Assembly: GCA_037140375.1 (NCBI GenBank)
Contig: JBAXER010000005.1
Span: forward strand, 1-64,000
Origin: WLMZ01 sp037140375
Lineage (GTDB): Bacteria; Actinomycetota; Acidimicrobiia; Acidimicrobiales; Ilumatobacteraceae
Direction of reading: 5' to 3'
DNA: 64,000 bases
This document shows, one piece after another, positions 18,680-25,874 of this stretch. The notes under the pieces were generated by a model. That model saw only the letters and a list, made by a program, of their open reading frames with translations, made no database searches and was not told the origin of the DNA. The first letter of the stretch is position 1; each line of letters starts with the position of its first letter. The translations under genes were made by a program, and so were the position numbers.

Positions 18680-19618
18680 GTGAGCCAAGCGAAGCGTCTC
18701 AAGATTGCTGTCGTTCTCAACGTGGTCATCATCGCGATGCAGGTCAGCGTCGGAATCCGAGCGCACTCACTCGGTTTGCTCGCCGATGCAGGTCACAACT
18801 TCACCGATGTTGGGGCGCTGCTGATTTCGCTCTGGGCTGTGCAGCTGGTTCGTCGTTCGCCCACTTCCAAGCGATCATTCGGCTATCACCGGTCCGGCAT
18901 TCTTGCTGCGCAAGCCAATGCAACACTGATCCTGATCGCATCGTCGTTCATCCTGTTCGAAGCAGTGCGCCGCTTCACCCATCCGCATCATGTCGAGGGC
19001 TTGATCGTGGTTTTCGCTGCAGCGGTGGCGCTCGTCGCCAACGGAGCCGCGGCGGTTCTTCTCAACGATCATTCCGGCGATGTCAACATGCGCTCGGCCG
19101 TATTGCACATGGTCGGCGACGCCGCTGCGTCGGCGGGCGTGGTGGTGGCCGGGCTGGTGATGTACGTAACCAATGGTGCTGAGTGGATCGATCCGTTGGT
19201 CTCCATTCTGATTGCTCTCGTCATTGGTTGGCGGGCGGTGCAACTGCTGAAGCACACCACCGACATCTTGATGGAGGCAACGCCCGCTTCACTTGATGTT
19301 GAGGCAATGAGCCGCGCTGTTGGGGCTGTCGATGGTGTCGAGAGTCTGCACGATCTGCATGTCTGGAGTCTGTCGAGCGCGATGCGAGCGCTGTCCGCGC
19401 ACGTGGTGCTCGATGGTCATCCAACGCTCGAAGAAGCTCAACGTGTGGGCGAGCGCATTAAGGCTGTGTTGGCGCACGACTTCGCCATTGGCCACGCCAC
19501 CCTCGAACTCGAATGCGAGCCGTGCTCCACGCATCTCGACGATTGTCTGATCGCCGCGATTCATAGCGAGCACGGCCACAGCGACCACGGGCACGGGCAC
19601 GGGCATCATCACCACTGA
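18680..19618 (+). CDS. Cation diffusion facilitator (Zn/Co-type metal exporter) with His-rich tail
   Basis: 312 aa from GTG 18680; the longer ORF upstream overlaps the kinase gene and is not conserved-looking. Six membrane segments carry the transport-site motifs: H39-x-x-x-D43 in LADAGHNFTD (TM2) and HMVGDAAAS (TM5). HxxxD at both places is typical of Zn/Co/Cd exporters. A C-terminal cytoplasmic domain follows, ending in a metal-binding-like tail with 10 His in the last 18 residues. It would export Zn2+ or similar ions in exchange for protons. It follows the kinase gene by 43 bp. Confidence 0.95.
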   Translation: MSQAKRLKIAVVLNVVIIAMQVSVGIRAHSLGLLADAGHNFTDVGALLISLWAVQLVRRSPTSKRSFGYHRSGILAAQANATLILIASSFILFEAVRRFTHPHHVEGLIVVFAAAVALVANGAAAVLLNDHSGDVNMRSAVLHMVGDAAASAGVVVAGLVMYVTNGAEWIDPLVSILIALVIGWRAVQLLKHTTDILMEATPASLDVEAMSRAVGAVDGVESLHDLHVWSLSSAMRALSAHVVLDGHPTLEEAQRVGERIKAVLAHDFAIGHATLELECEPCSTHLDDCLIAAIHSEHGHSDHGHGHGHHHH

Positions 19619-19693
19619 CTGGGTGCTCCCCACAGGCTATGGCGGGTCGTGACGCGCGCCCTCACTACTGTGTGAAGCGCAGCGAGGTGACAA

Positions 19694-20989
19694 GTGAGCG
19701 ATCAGCCAAGCGTCCCACTGGGAGCAAGGGTTAGCGACGAAGAGTCCCGAGGTGCGATGCGCGCCTTTTTGCAGCGCAGCGAGGTTCGCCTGTCCACGAT
19801 TCATCGAGTCGCTCAGGCCCTTCTGGGTGGTTCTGCGCTCATCTTGCTGATGCCGCTGTTTCTGCGCGACGCGTTCCCCAAGATGATGACGATCCTCATC
19901 TCGTTGTACGACTCGCACCAAAGCGTCGTGTCCACGGTGGCGCTCGGAATCGCCGCCGCCTTGGTCATCTTGTTGCCGGTGCCGGCCATCTATTTGCTTG
20001 TTGGCGACCTTTTGGCGTTCTATTTCACGAGCAACACTTTTGGTGCTCATCCCGATGGTCCCGACGATTCGAAACGCGTGATGTTCAACCCGCGGTTCAT
20101 CATTCCCGGGCTCGGGTTCAACAACGACGAACTCAGCGCCGACACCGAGCGACTGCTCGCAGATGGTCGCGACGACGAATGGACCCGCGGCCTGTTGGTG
20201 CCGCTCAGCAGCAACGACAATGGTTGGCGCGATCGATTCGATACGCGCACCCACGATGTGTGGGGGGTCCTGGCCGAAGAGGGTATGGCCGGCGACAACG
20301 AACGCGTTCGCCAAGCCTTCCGGCTAGCCGGCCTCAACCGTGACCGCACGTTGGCTCACGATGTCGCCCGCACAGAGGCACTGATGGCGCGCCACGTGTT
20401 GGCCATTCGCACTCTGGTGTTGCGCTACACCAAGGCACTGTTGTTGCTGGTGGCCACCACGGTGGTCACGCTTGCAGCATCGGGCTTGGTTGACCAAGCG
20501 GTGCGCGAAGACCCCAGCAACGGCAAGTTCACCGGTGGCTTTCCGTTTCGGTTCGTCTTTCTCGTCTCGGCTGTCTATGCCTTTTGGGCGCCAATGGCGG
20601 CGCGAAGCGTTACCTCGCCATTGCGCATGATCCAGCGCAGCACTCCTGGGGTTGGGCAGCATCGCGACGTGCATCTCGACAAGACCTCGAACCAGTTTGA
20701 GACGGCAACGGTCTTTGTCACCTTGGTGGTGCTCATCGCCGCAAATACTGCTGCCGTTGTTGCTGGCGCCAAAGCTGGCGGCGGTGCGGGGCTCGCTGCA
20801 GGCATCGCTGTTGCCGTAGTCACCACCGGGGCGTGGCTGCTGGCGCTCAGCGACTTCAGCGCCAGCCCGCGTGACACCGTGAGCGCGCTTGGCTTGCTGC
20901 TACGTGGCTACGACGGTCCCGCCCCTGCATCGGTGGTCGAAAGGGCGCGAGCTCTGCGCGCACAAGCGGCAGAGACAAAGGCTCGTTAG
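19694..20989 (+). CDS. Uncharacterised multi-pass membrane protein
   Basis: 431 aa from GTG 19694, preceded by GCGAGGTGA. I do not recognise the family. Hydrophobic segments are seen near residues 42-58, 78-115 (two), 240-258, 278-296 and 335-380 (two), with a large soluble part of about 110 residues between the second and third groups. The soluble part has no recognisable motif. The C-terminus is Ala/Arg-rich and probably helical. Neighbours are a CDF exporter and a haloalkane dehalogenase, neither informative. Confidence 0.75.
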   Translation: MSDQPSVPLGARVSDEESRGAMRAFLQRSEVRLSTIHRVAQALLGGSALILLMPLFLRDAFPKMMTILISLYDSHQSVVSTVALGIAAALVILLPVPAIYLLVGDLLAFYFTSNTFGAHPDGPDDSKRVMFNPRFIIPGLGFNNDELSADTERLLADGRDDEWTRGLLVPLSSNDNGWRDRFDTRTHDVWGVLAEEGMAGDNERVRQAFRLAGLNRDRTLAHDVARTEALMARHVLAIRTLVLRYTKALLLLVATTVVTLAASGLVDQAVREDPSNGKFTGGFPFRFVFLVSAVYAFWAPMAARSVTSPLRMIQRSTPGVGQHRDVHLDKTSNQFETATVFVTLVVLIAANTAAVVAGAKAGGGAGLAAGIAVAVVTTGAWLLALSDFSASPRDTVSALGLLLRGYDGPAPASVVERARALRAQAAETKAR

Positions 20990-21052
20990 CTCAACGTTGC
21001 TCAATGGCGCCGAAGTCGCTTGCCGCATGGCGATGCGTGACAGAGTTCATCC

Positions 21053-21973
21053 ATGAACGCTGCTGAGGTGCATCACACCGCGTCCGGAATCGACTTCGTG
21101 CGCACTCCCGATGATCGCTTCGTCGGTCTTGTCGATTGGCCCTACGTTGCGCACTACCTCGAAGTAGACGGCTTGCGAATGGCCTATGTCGACGAAGGTC
21201 CGGTTGGGGCCACCACGTTGTTGTTGCTGCACGGCGAGCCAACGTGGGGCTATCTCTATCGACGAATGATTCCTACGCTTGTGGCCGCCGGCTATCGAGT
21301 GATTGCGCCCGACCTCATCGGTTTTGGTCGTTCCGATAAGCCTGTAGACCGCAGTGCGTACACATACAAAGGGCATGTCGGCTGGGTTGCTGAGTTCGTC
21401 AACGCGCTGGGCCTCAGCGACCTCACCTTGTTTTGCCAAGATTGGGGAGGTCTCATTGGTCTGCGCGTCGCGGCCGAGAGCCCTGGCTTGTTCGCTCGGC
21501 TCATCATCACGAACACAGCGCTTCCCGTTGGGTTACCGATGGGCGATGGGTTCATGCGTTGGCAGAAGGCTTCGCAGAAGATGGCCGAGATGCACTGCGG
21601 TCGAATCCTGCAGCTGTCGGCACTCGCACGTGAACTGAGCGATGCTGAGGTGCAGGCGTACCAGGCGCCGTACCCCGACGAGACATACATGGCTGGGCCT
21701 CGACAGTTTCCGCTGTTGGTGCCGACCTCTACCGACAACCCGGCGGTCGAGGCCAACGTTGCTGCGTGGCGCGTGCTCGAGGCGTGGACCAAGCCGGTAC
21801 TGGTGTTGTGGGCGCCCGACGATCCGGTGTTTGGCGCTACTCAATCGACGTTTGTCGATCGCATCCCAGGAGCAGCGGGCCAGCCACACCAGACCTTCTC
21901 GCCAGCTGGTCACTTCATTCAAGACGATGCTGGCGAACAAGTAGCCGCAGCAGTGGTGGCCTGGCTGGCCTAA
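21053..21973 (+). CDS. Haloalkane dehalogenase (subfamily I-like alpha/beta hydrolase)
   Basis: 306 aa. The N-terminus (RTPDDRFVGLVDWPY) and HGEPTWGYLYR are typical of the DhlA/DhmA-type dehalogenases. The nucleophile is Asp130 in FCQDWGGLIG, with Trp131 next to it as the first halide-binding residue; a cap-domain Trp (FMRWQK) may be the second. The acid is in LWAPDDPVFG and the catalytic His in PAGHFIQDD. It hydrolyses carbon-halogen bonds to alcohol plus halide. An epoxide hydrolase is the main alternative, but the HGEPTW motif with D-W favours dehalogenase. It meets the carbonic anhydrase gene with adjoining stops. Confidence 0.88.
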   Translation: MNAAEVHHTASGIDFVRTPDDRFVGLVDWPYVAHYLEVDGLRMAYVDEGPVGATTLLLLHGEPTWGYLYRRMIPTLVAAGYRVIAPDLIGFGRSDKPVDRSAYTYKGHVGWVAEFVNALGLSDLTLFCQDWGGLIGLRVAAESPGLFARLIITNTALPVGLPMGDGFMRWQKASQKMAEMHCGRILQLSALARELSDAEVQAYQAPYPDETYMAGPRQFPLLVPTSTDNPAVEANVAAWRVLEAWTKPVLVLWAPDDPVFGATQSTFVDRIPGAAGQPHQTFSPAGHFIQDDAGEQVAAAVVAWLA

Positions 21974-22495
21974 TCAGGCCTCTACTTCGGCGAGATTGCC
22001 GGTTTCTACCTCATAGACGAAGCCGCGGATGTGGTCCTTGTGGGGCACGAACGGGCTGCTCTGCAAACGGCGTATCGATTGCCGCACGTCTTGATACGGG
22101 TCTTTGAATGCTTCGAGCGACCATGACGGACGCATACCGGTTTCGGCTTCGAGCGCGTCCATCAGTTCGTCGGACACCACTCGCTGCAGACCGCAATCGG
22201 TGTGGTGCAACAAGATGATCTCGCGGGTGCCGAGCAGGCGCTGTGAGAGCAGCAGCGACCGGATGACATCGTCGGTCACCACGCCGCCAGCGTTGCGGAT
22301 GATGTGCGCATCTCCGTGGGCGAGGCCGAGCATCTGAAAGATGTCCATGCGGCTGTCCATGCACGCTACGACGGCAAGTTGTCGGCGAGGCCGCAGGGCG
22401 AGATCGTGGTCGGCAAATGTCTCGATGTAGTGACGGTTGTTGGCGAGCAATTCGTCGGTGCTCGGGCTGAACTCGTTATTGAGGCCGTCAGACAT
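21974..22495 (-). CDS. Beta-class carbonic anhydrase
   Basis: 173 aa from ATG 22495; another ATG 13 codons upstream (22534) is possible. Zinc ligands and the Asp/Arg dyad are visible as CMDSRMD and, about 50 residues later, HHTDC. GDAHIIRNAGGVVTDDV is the usual beta-CA active-site wall. It interconverts CO2 and bicarbonate. It lies 60 bp (or 21 bp with the longer start) downstream of the arsenic operon on the same strand and could be read from it; a functional link is not evident. Confidence 0.95.
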   Translation of the reverse strand: MSDGLNNEFSPSTDELLANNRHYIETFADHDLALRPRRQLAVVACMDSRMDIFQMLGLAHGDAHIIRNAGGVVTDDVIRSLLLSQRLLGTREIILLHHTDCGLQRVVSDELMDALEAETGMRPSWSLEAFKDPYQDVRQSIRRLQSSPFVPHKDHIRGFVYEVETGNLAEVEA

Positions 22496-22555
22496 TGCAG
22501 AGACGGTAGCGGCCGAGGCGAAATCGGGCGACATCTAGCGGCATCAATCAGCCGA

Positions 22556-23701
22556 TTATGAGTTTTTAACGCCGTCGGCAAGGAGCTCTGCCAACAATCC
22601 CTGCACGAGTTGATCGATCTCGTCGCGTATCGGTCGAACTGCATCGACGCCTTGCCCAGCTGGATCGGCCAGCGCCCAATCGAGATAGCGCTTGCCCGGA
22701 TAGTACGGGCACTTGTCGCCGCAGCCCATGGTGATCACTACGTCTGAGGCTTGCACAGCGGCATCTTCGAGGCGCTTGGGGGTTGCCCCCGAAGCGACGA
22801 GATCGATGCCGAGCTCGGCCATTGCGGCCACGACCGCTGGGTTAATCGAGTCGGCCGGTGCGGTTCCGGCAGAACGAACCTTCACCCGGTTGCCGCCGTG
22901 GTGGGCGAGCAGCGCTGCAGCCATCTGCGAGCGGCCAGCGTTATGGATGCACACGAACAACACCTCGGGCACCTTTGTGTCGAGCGCTGTTGCGTCACTT
23001 GGGTCGGCCGCCTTTGGCACGAAGATGAAACGAATCAGCCCGAAGGCCAAGAGTGCGCCGATGAGTTGCATGAGGATGAACATCGGCGCCGACGATGGCT
23101 TGATGCCCGCAAAGGTGTCGGACAACATGCGTGCCACGGTCACGGCTGGGTTGGCGAAACTGGTCGACGAAGTGAACCAATAGGCGCCACCGATCCACGC
23201 GCCAACGGCAAACGGAATGGCCTCACTGCGACCGCCGCGGATGCATCCGTGAATCACCAACAACAAACCAATGGTGGCCACAACCTCGCTGAGCCACAGT
23301 GCTCCTGACGATCGGGCATGTGTAGAGAAATGAATTGCGGGCAGCTCGAACATCAGGCTGGCAATCACGCTCCCGATGCACCCTCCGATGGTCTGAGCCA
23401 TCGTGTAGAGCGCTGCATCGCGGGTGCTGATCGAGCCGAACAACCGATCAACCAATGTGACTACCGGATTGAAGTGGGCGCCCGACACTGCTCCAAACAT
23501 CAGGATCAACCCAATGAGCGCGCCCGCAGTTGCGGCGGCATTCTCGAACAACTGCAAGCCGACGTCGTTGGGCGAGAGGCGCGTGGCCATGATGCCCGAC
23601 CCCACCACAGCGATGATGAGCAGCGCCGTGCCGAGGGCCTCGGCGGTAAGACGGCGTGTGATCGAGATCGCCGGAGCAGGGGATTGGACTGGTTGTTTCA
23701 T
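22556..23701 (-). CDS. Aquaglyceroporin-ArsC fusion (AqpS-ArsC)
   Basis: 381 aa. Residues about 12-228 form a MIP channel with half-helix motifs NPV (78-80) and NPA (184-186), as in AqpS-type arsenite channels. Residues about 245-381 are a low-molecular-weight-phosphatase-type arsenate reductase: P-loop Cys251-x5-Arg257 (FVCIHNAGRS), then MGCGDKCPYYPGKRY and DPAGQG, the pattern of actinobacterial mycothiol-linked ArsC. Arsenate would be reduced at the membrane and arsenite released through the attached channel. ATG 23701 overlaps the upstream repressor-reductase stop (ATGA), so the two are coupled. Channel-reductase fusions of this kind have been described in actinobacteria (Salinispora and Frankia, from memory). 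The much longer ORF upstream of 23701 is a shadow. Confidence 0.95.
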   Translation of the reverse strand: MKQPVQSPAPAISITRRLTAEALGTALLIIAVVGSGIMATRLSPNDVGLQLFENAAATAGALIGLILMFGAVSGAHFNPVVTLVDRLFGSISTRDAALYTMAQTIGGCIGSVIASLMFELPAIHFSTHARSSGALWLSEVVATIGLLLVIHGCIRGGRSEAIPFAVGAWIGGAYWFTSSTSFANPAVTVARMLSDTFAGIKPSSAPMFILMQLIGALLAFGLIRFIFVPKAADPSDATALDTKVPEVLFVCIHNAGRSQMAAALLAHHGGNRVKVRSAGTAPADSINPAVVAAMAELGIDLVASGATPKRLEDAAVQASDVVITMGCGDKCPYYPGKRYLDWALADPAGQGVDAVRPIRDEIDQLVQGLLAELLADGVKNS

Positions 23702-24363
23702 CGTGGGTCTTTCGAGGAGTTGAGGAGCAGGCTGATTCGCTCGCGTAGCTCTGCAGCCGTGGCGTCGAAGGCTCGTTTGGTGCCGATGGCCACTGGGTCG
23801 CTGATTGACCAATGCAGCCAATCGGGGTGTGCAGTGATCTCTTCGTGCGCTTGATCGCACACGGTGATCACCAGCGAGGGCAGTGTGCCGAGGTCGTGCA
23901 ATGAGCGAGGCGTGGTTGTTGAGATGTCGAGGCCGCAGCGCTGAGCGGCGGCTACTGCCCCAGGATGCACACGCTCTGCTGGGTGCGTGCCCGCGGACTC
24001 AGCAGGTGCGTTGGCCATTGATCGCCAAAGTGCTGCGGCTAGCTGGCTGCGCGCCGAGTTTCGGGTGCACACGAACAATGCCTTGCTGCGCGTGATGGTG
24101 CGCTTGGGTCCGAGATCAACCAGCGTTCCATGGGTGAGCCGCACATACTTGCGGCGCGCGTCGCCGCTTGAGGCTGAGCGAGTGATCATCCCCACATCTT
24201 CAAGCACAGCAAGGTGATGGGCCAAGAGGTTCGACTCGATACCGAGCAGCGTGCGCAGTTCGGTGGGCGTGCGATCAGACAACGAGAGCTCGTCGACGAT
24301 CGCCAATCGACCGGCATCGCCGAGCGCAGCGTGTCTACTTGCTCGAAGGTCTACGGAGGCCAC
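23698..24363 (-). CDS. ArsR-type repressor fused to ArsC-like reductase/phosphatase
   Basis: 221 aa from GTG 24363, or 228 aa from TTG 24384; the TTG lies inside the operator palindrome, so I prefer the GTG. Residues about 1-90 are a winged helix of ArsR type (RLAIVDELSLSDRTPTELR, HHLAVLEDVGMI). Residues about 95-221 are an LMW-PTP/ArsC domain with P-loop FVCTRNSARS and later TVCDQAHEE and SISDPVAIGT. The winged helix contains no cysteine, unlike classical ArsR, so any arsenic sensing would have to involve the reductase domain, which has three cysteines. It is the first gene of the operon and presumably represses it. Confidence 0.9.
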   Translation of the reverse strand: MASVDLRASRHAALGDAGRLAIVDELSLSDRTPTELRTLLGIESNLLAHHLAVLEDVGMITRSASSGDARRKYVRLTHGTLVDLGPKRTITRSKALFVCTRNSARSQLAAALWRSMANAPAESAGTHPAERVHPGAVAAAQRCGLDISTTTPRSLHDLGTLPSLVITVCDQAHEEITAHPDWLHWSISDPVAIGTKRAFDATAAELRERISLLLNSSKDPR

Positions 24364-24378
24364 ATCGGCAGCATAATC

Positions 24379-24404
24379 ACTCAATAATTATTGAGTCAAT
24401 AATT
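24379..24404. promoter_or_regulatory. Operator of the arsenic operon: two overlapping palindromes
   Basis: ACTCAATAATTATTGAGT (24379-24396) is a perfect 18-bp palindrome. Overlapping it, AATTATTGAGTCAATAATT (24386-24404) is a 19-bp palindrome with a single central base. The block is very AT-rich in a GC-rich genome and sits at the 5' end of the repressor gene, as expected of an ArsR operator. Confidence 0.75.
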
Positions 24405-24530
24405 CCGCGGCGGTCGGTCGCTTCGTCGCATTGCGCCGAAGCCGGTACTCTACAAATCTGCGATTTCGGTGGGTCGGCCAGACGGGCTCGTCCACAGTGG
24501 GTTGGCCACATCAGTCAGAGGAGCATTGTC

Positions 24531-25403
24531 ATGAGCGAACGTTTCGAGAACGGTTTTGCAGGTCGGGTGGCGGTTGTTACCGGCGCAGGCACGGGCATGG
24601 GTCGCGAGCTTGTTCGTCAACTCACCGCCGATGGGTGCGACGTTGCGGTGTGCGATGTCATCGGTGAGAACCTTCGCCAAACGGCAGCAATGTGTGCCGA
24701 AGATGGCAACACCGGCCAGGTCCTCGAAGTGATCGCCGATGTCTCGAGCGAAGAACAGATTCTCGCGTTTCGCGATGCTGTCGCCGAGTGGCGTCCTCAC
24801 GTGAACCTGTTGTTCAACAACGCCGGCATTGCGGGTGGTGGCAGCATTGTCAACGGCGATCGCGCCCAGTGGGACAAGACCTTCGCCGTGTGCTGGAACG
24901 GTGTGTACCTCAACACCCGCGCCTTCATGCCGTTGCTCATGCAGGCTCCAGTCGGCCATGTCATCAACACCAGTTCGGTCAACGGATTCTGGGCGTCGGT
25001 CGGACCCGACACAGCGCACAGCGCTTACTGCTCAGCCAAGTTCGCAGTAAAGGGTTTCACCGAAGCGCTCATCACCGACTTCGCCATCAACGCACCGCAT
25101 CTGCGTGCGTCGGTGGTTATGCCCGGCCACATCGGTACGTCCATCGTGATCAACTCGCTCAAGCTCAACAGCTCCACCGCCGACTCGGGTCTCATCGATG
25201 TCGAGGGCATGGGCGAACTGTTCCGCGATAACGCACCAATGACTGCAGCGGAGGCAGCCACCATCATGTTGAATGCGGTCAAGAACGAGCAGTGGCGAGT
25301 GCTCGTGGGCGCCGATGCCGAACTGCTCGATGCTGCCGTTCGTGCTCGTCCAAACGAGGCATACCAGCCCAACTTCTTTCAGTTGTTCGAACCACAAGAC
25401 TGA
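24531..25403 (+). CDS. Short-chain dehydrogenase/reductase
   Basis: 290 aa from ATG 24531, with CAGAGGAG upstream. The Rossmann motif is TGAGTGMGRELV, then NNAGIAGGG, the catalytic serine in INTSSVNGFW and the YCSAKFAVKG Tyr-x-x-x-Lys. It is a classical NAD(P)-dependent SDR acting on an alcohol/ketone pair. Substrate unknown. It diverges from the arsenic operon and ends 80 bp before tRNA-Gly. Confidence 0.93.
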   Translation: MSERFENGFAGRVAVVTGAGTGMGRELVRQLTADGCDVAVCDVIGENLRQTAAMCAEDGNTGQVLEVIADVSSEEQILAFRDAVAEWRPHVNLLFNNAGIAGGGSIVNGDRAQWDKTFAVCWNGVYLNTRAFMPLLMQAPVGHVINTSSVNGFWASVGPDTAHSAYCSAKFAVKGFTEALITDFAINAPHLRASVVMPGHIGTSIVINSLKLNSSTADSGLIDVEGMGELFRDNAPMTAAEAATIMLNAVKNEQWRVLVGADAELLDAAVRARPNEAYQPNFFQLFEPQD

Positions 25404-25483
25404 ACTCGTAGCAATCCGCGGCGTTCGTCGCTCAAGCGGAGGCGGGGGATCGCGCCGCGGCTGATAACCTCACCCCCGTTCAC

Positions 25484-25558
25484 GCGGGTGTAGTTCAGCG
25501 GTTAGAACCTCAGCCTTCCAAGCTGATGACGCCGGTTCGATTCCGGTCACCCGCTCCA
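25484..25558 (+). tRNA. tRNA-Gly (TCC)
   Basis: 75 nt including encoded CCA. Acceptor GCGGGTG pairs with CACCCGC, and the anticodon arm TCAGC-CTTCCAA-GCTGA gives TCC at 25517-25519, reading GGA. GGTTCGATTCC is the T arm. TAACCT at 25465-25470 is a plausible -10 box for it. Confidence 0.97.
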
Positions 25559-25584
25559 GAAGCTTCGTTGATTTGCGCTCGTTG

Positions 25585-25628
25585 TTGGCCCTGAATTGGC
25601 CTTGATTTGGCCTTGAATTGGCCTTGAC
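25585..25628. repeat. Four tandem 11-bp repeats between two tRNA genes
   Basis: Consensus TTGGCCTTGAA: units at 25585, 25596, 25607 and 25618 differ only at the sixth-to-seventh and last positions. The repeat lies between the convergent tRNA-Gly and tRNA-Pro genes. No coding potential is evident. Confidence 0.85.
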
Positions 25629-25671
25629 CAGCAGCGACGCGCTCGGCGGCCCGTGGCCAGCCGTCAAACAA

Positions 25672-25748
25672 TGGTCGGAATGAGAGGATTCGAACCTCCG
25701 ACCCCCTGCTCCCAAAGCAGGTGCGCTACCAAGCTGCGCCACATTCCG
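25672..25748 (-). tRNA. tRNA-Pro (TGG)
   Basis: 77 nt including encoded CCA. Acceptor CGGAATG pairs with CATTCCG, and the anticodon arm CCTGC-TTTGGGA-GCAGG gives TGG, reading CCA. GGTTCGAATCC is the T arm. It is convergent with tRNA-Gly. Confidence 0.97.
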
Positions 25749-25874
25749 TTTCGCCGCATCATATCGGCCGATCGCATCTCCAACGGTGCTTGCGCAGGCA
25801 AATAGTGCAACGAGCCGTTTGGAGGTCGTGTGCCACCGACCGCGCTGGGTCGGTCGGCGGCACACGAGGACTTG

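Noticed and set aside
25470..25865. A 131-codon minus-strand frame containing GIEPASSAWKAEVLTAELHP
   Set aside because: It is the translation of tRNA-Gly in antisense plus tRNA-Pro sequence, a familiar spurious protein in databases.
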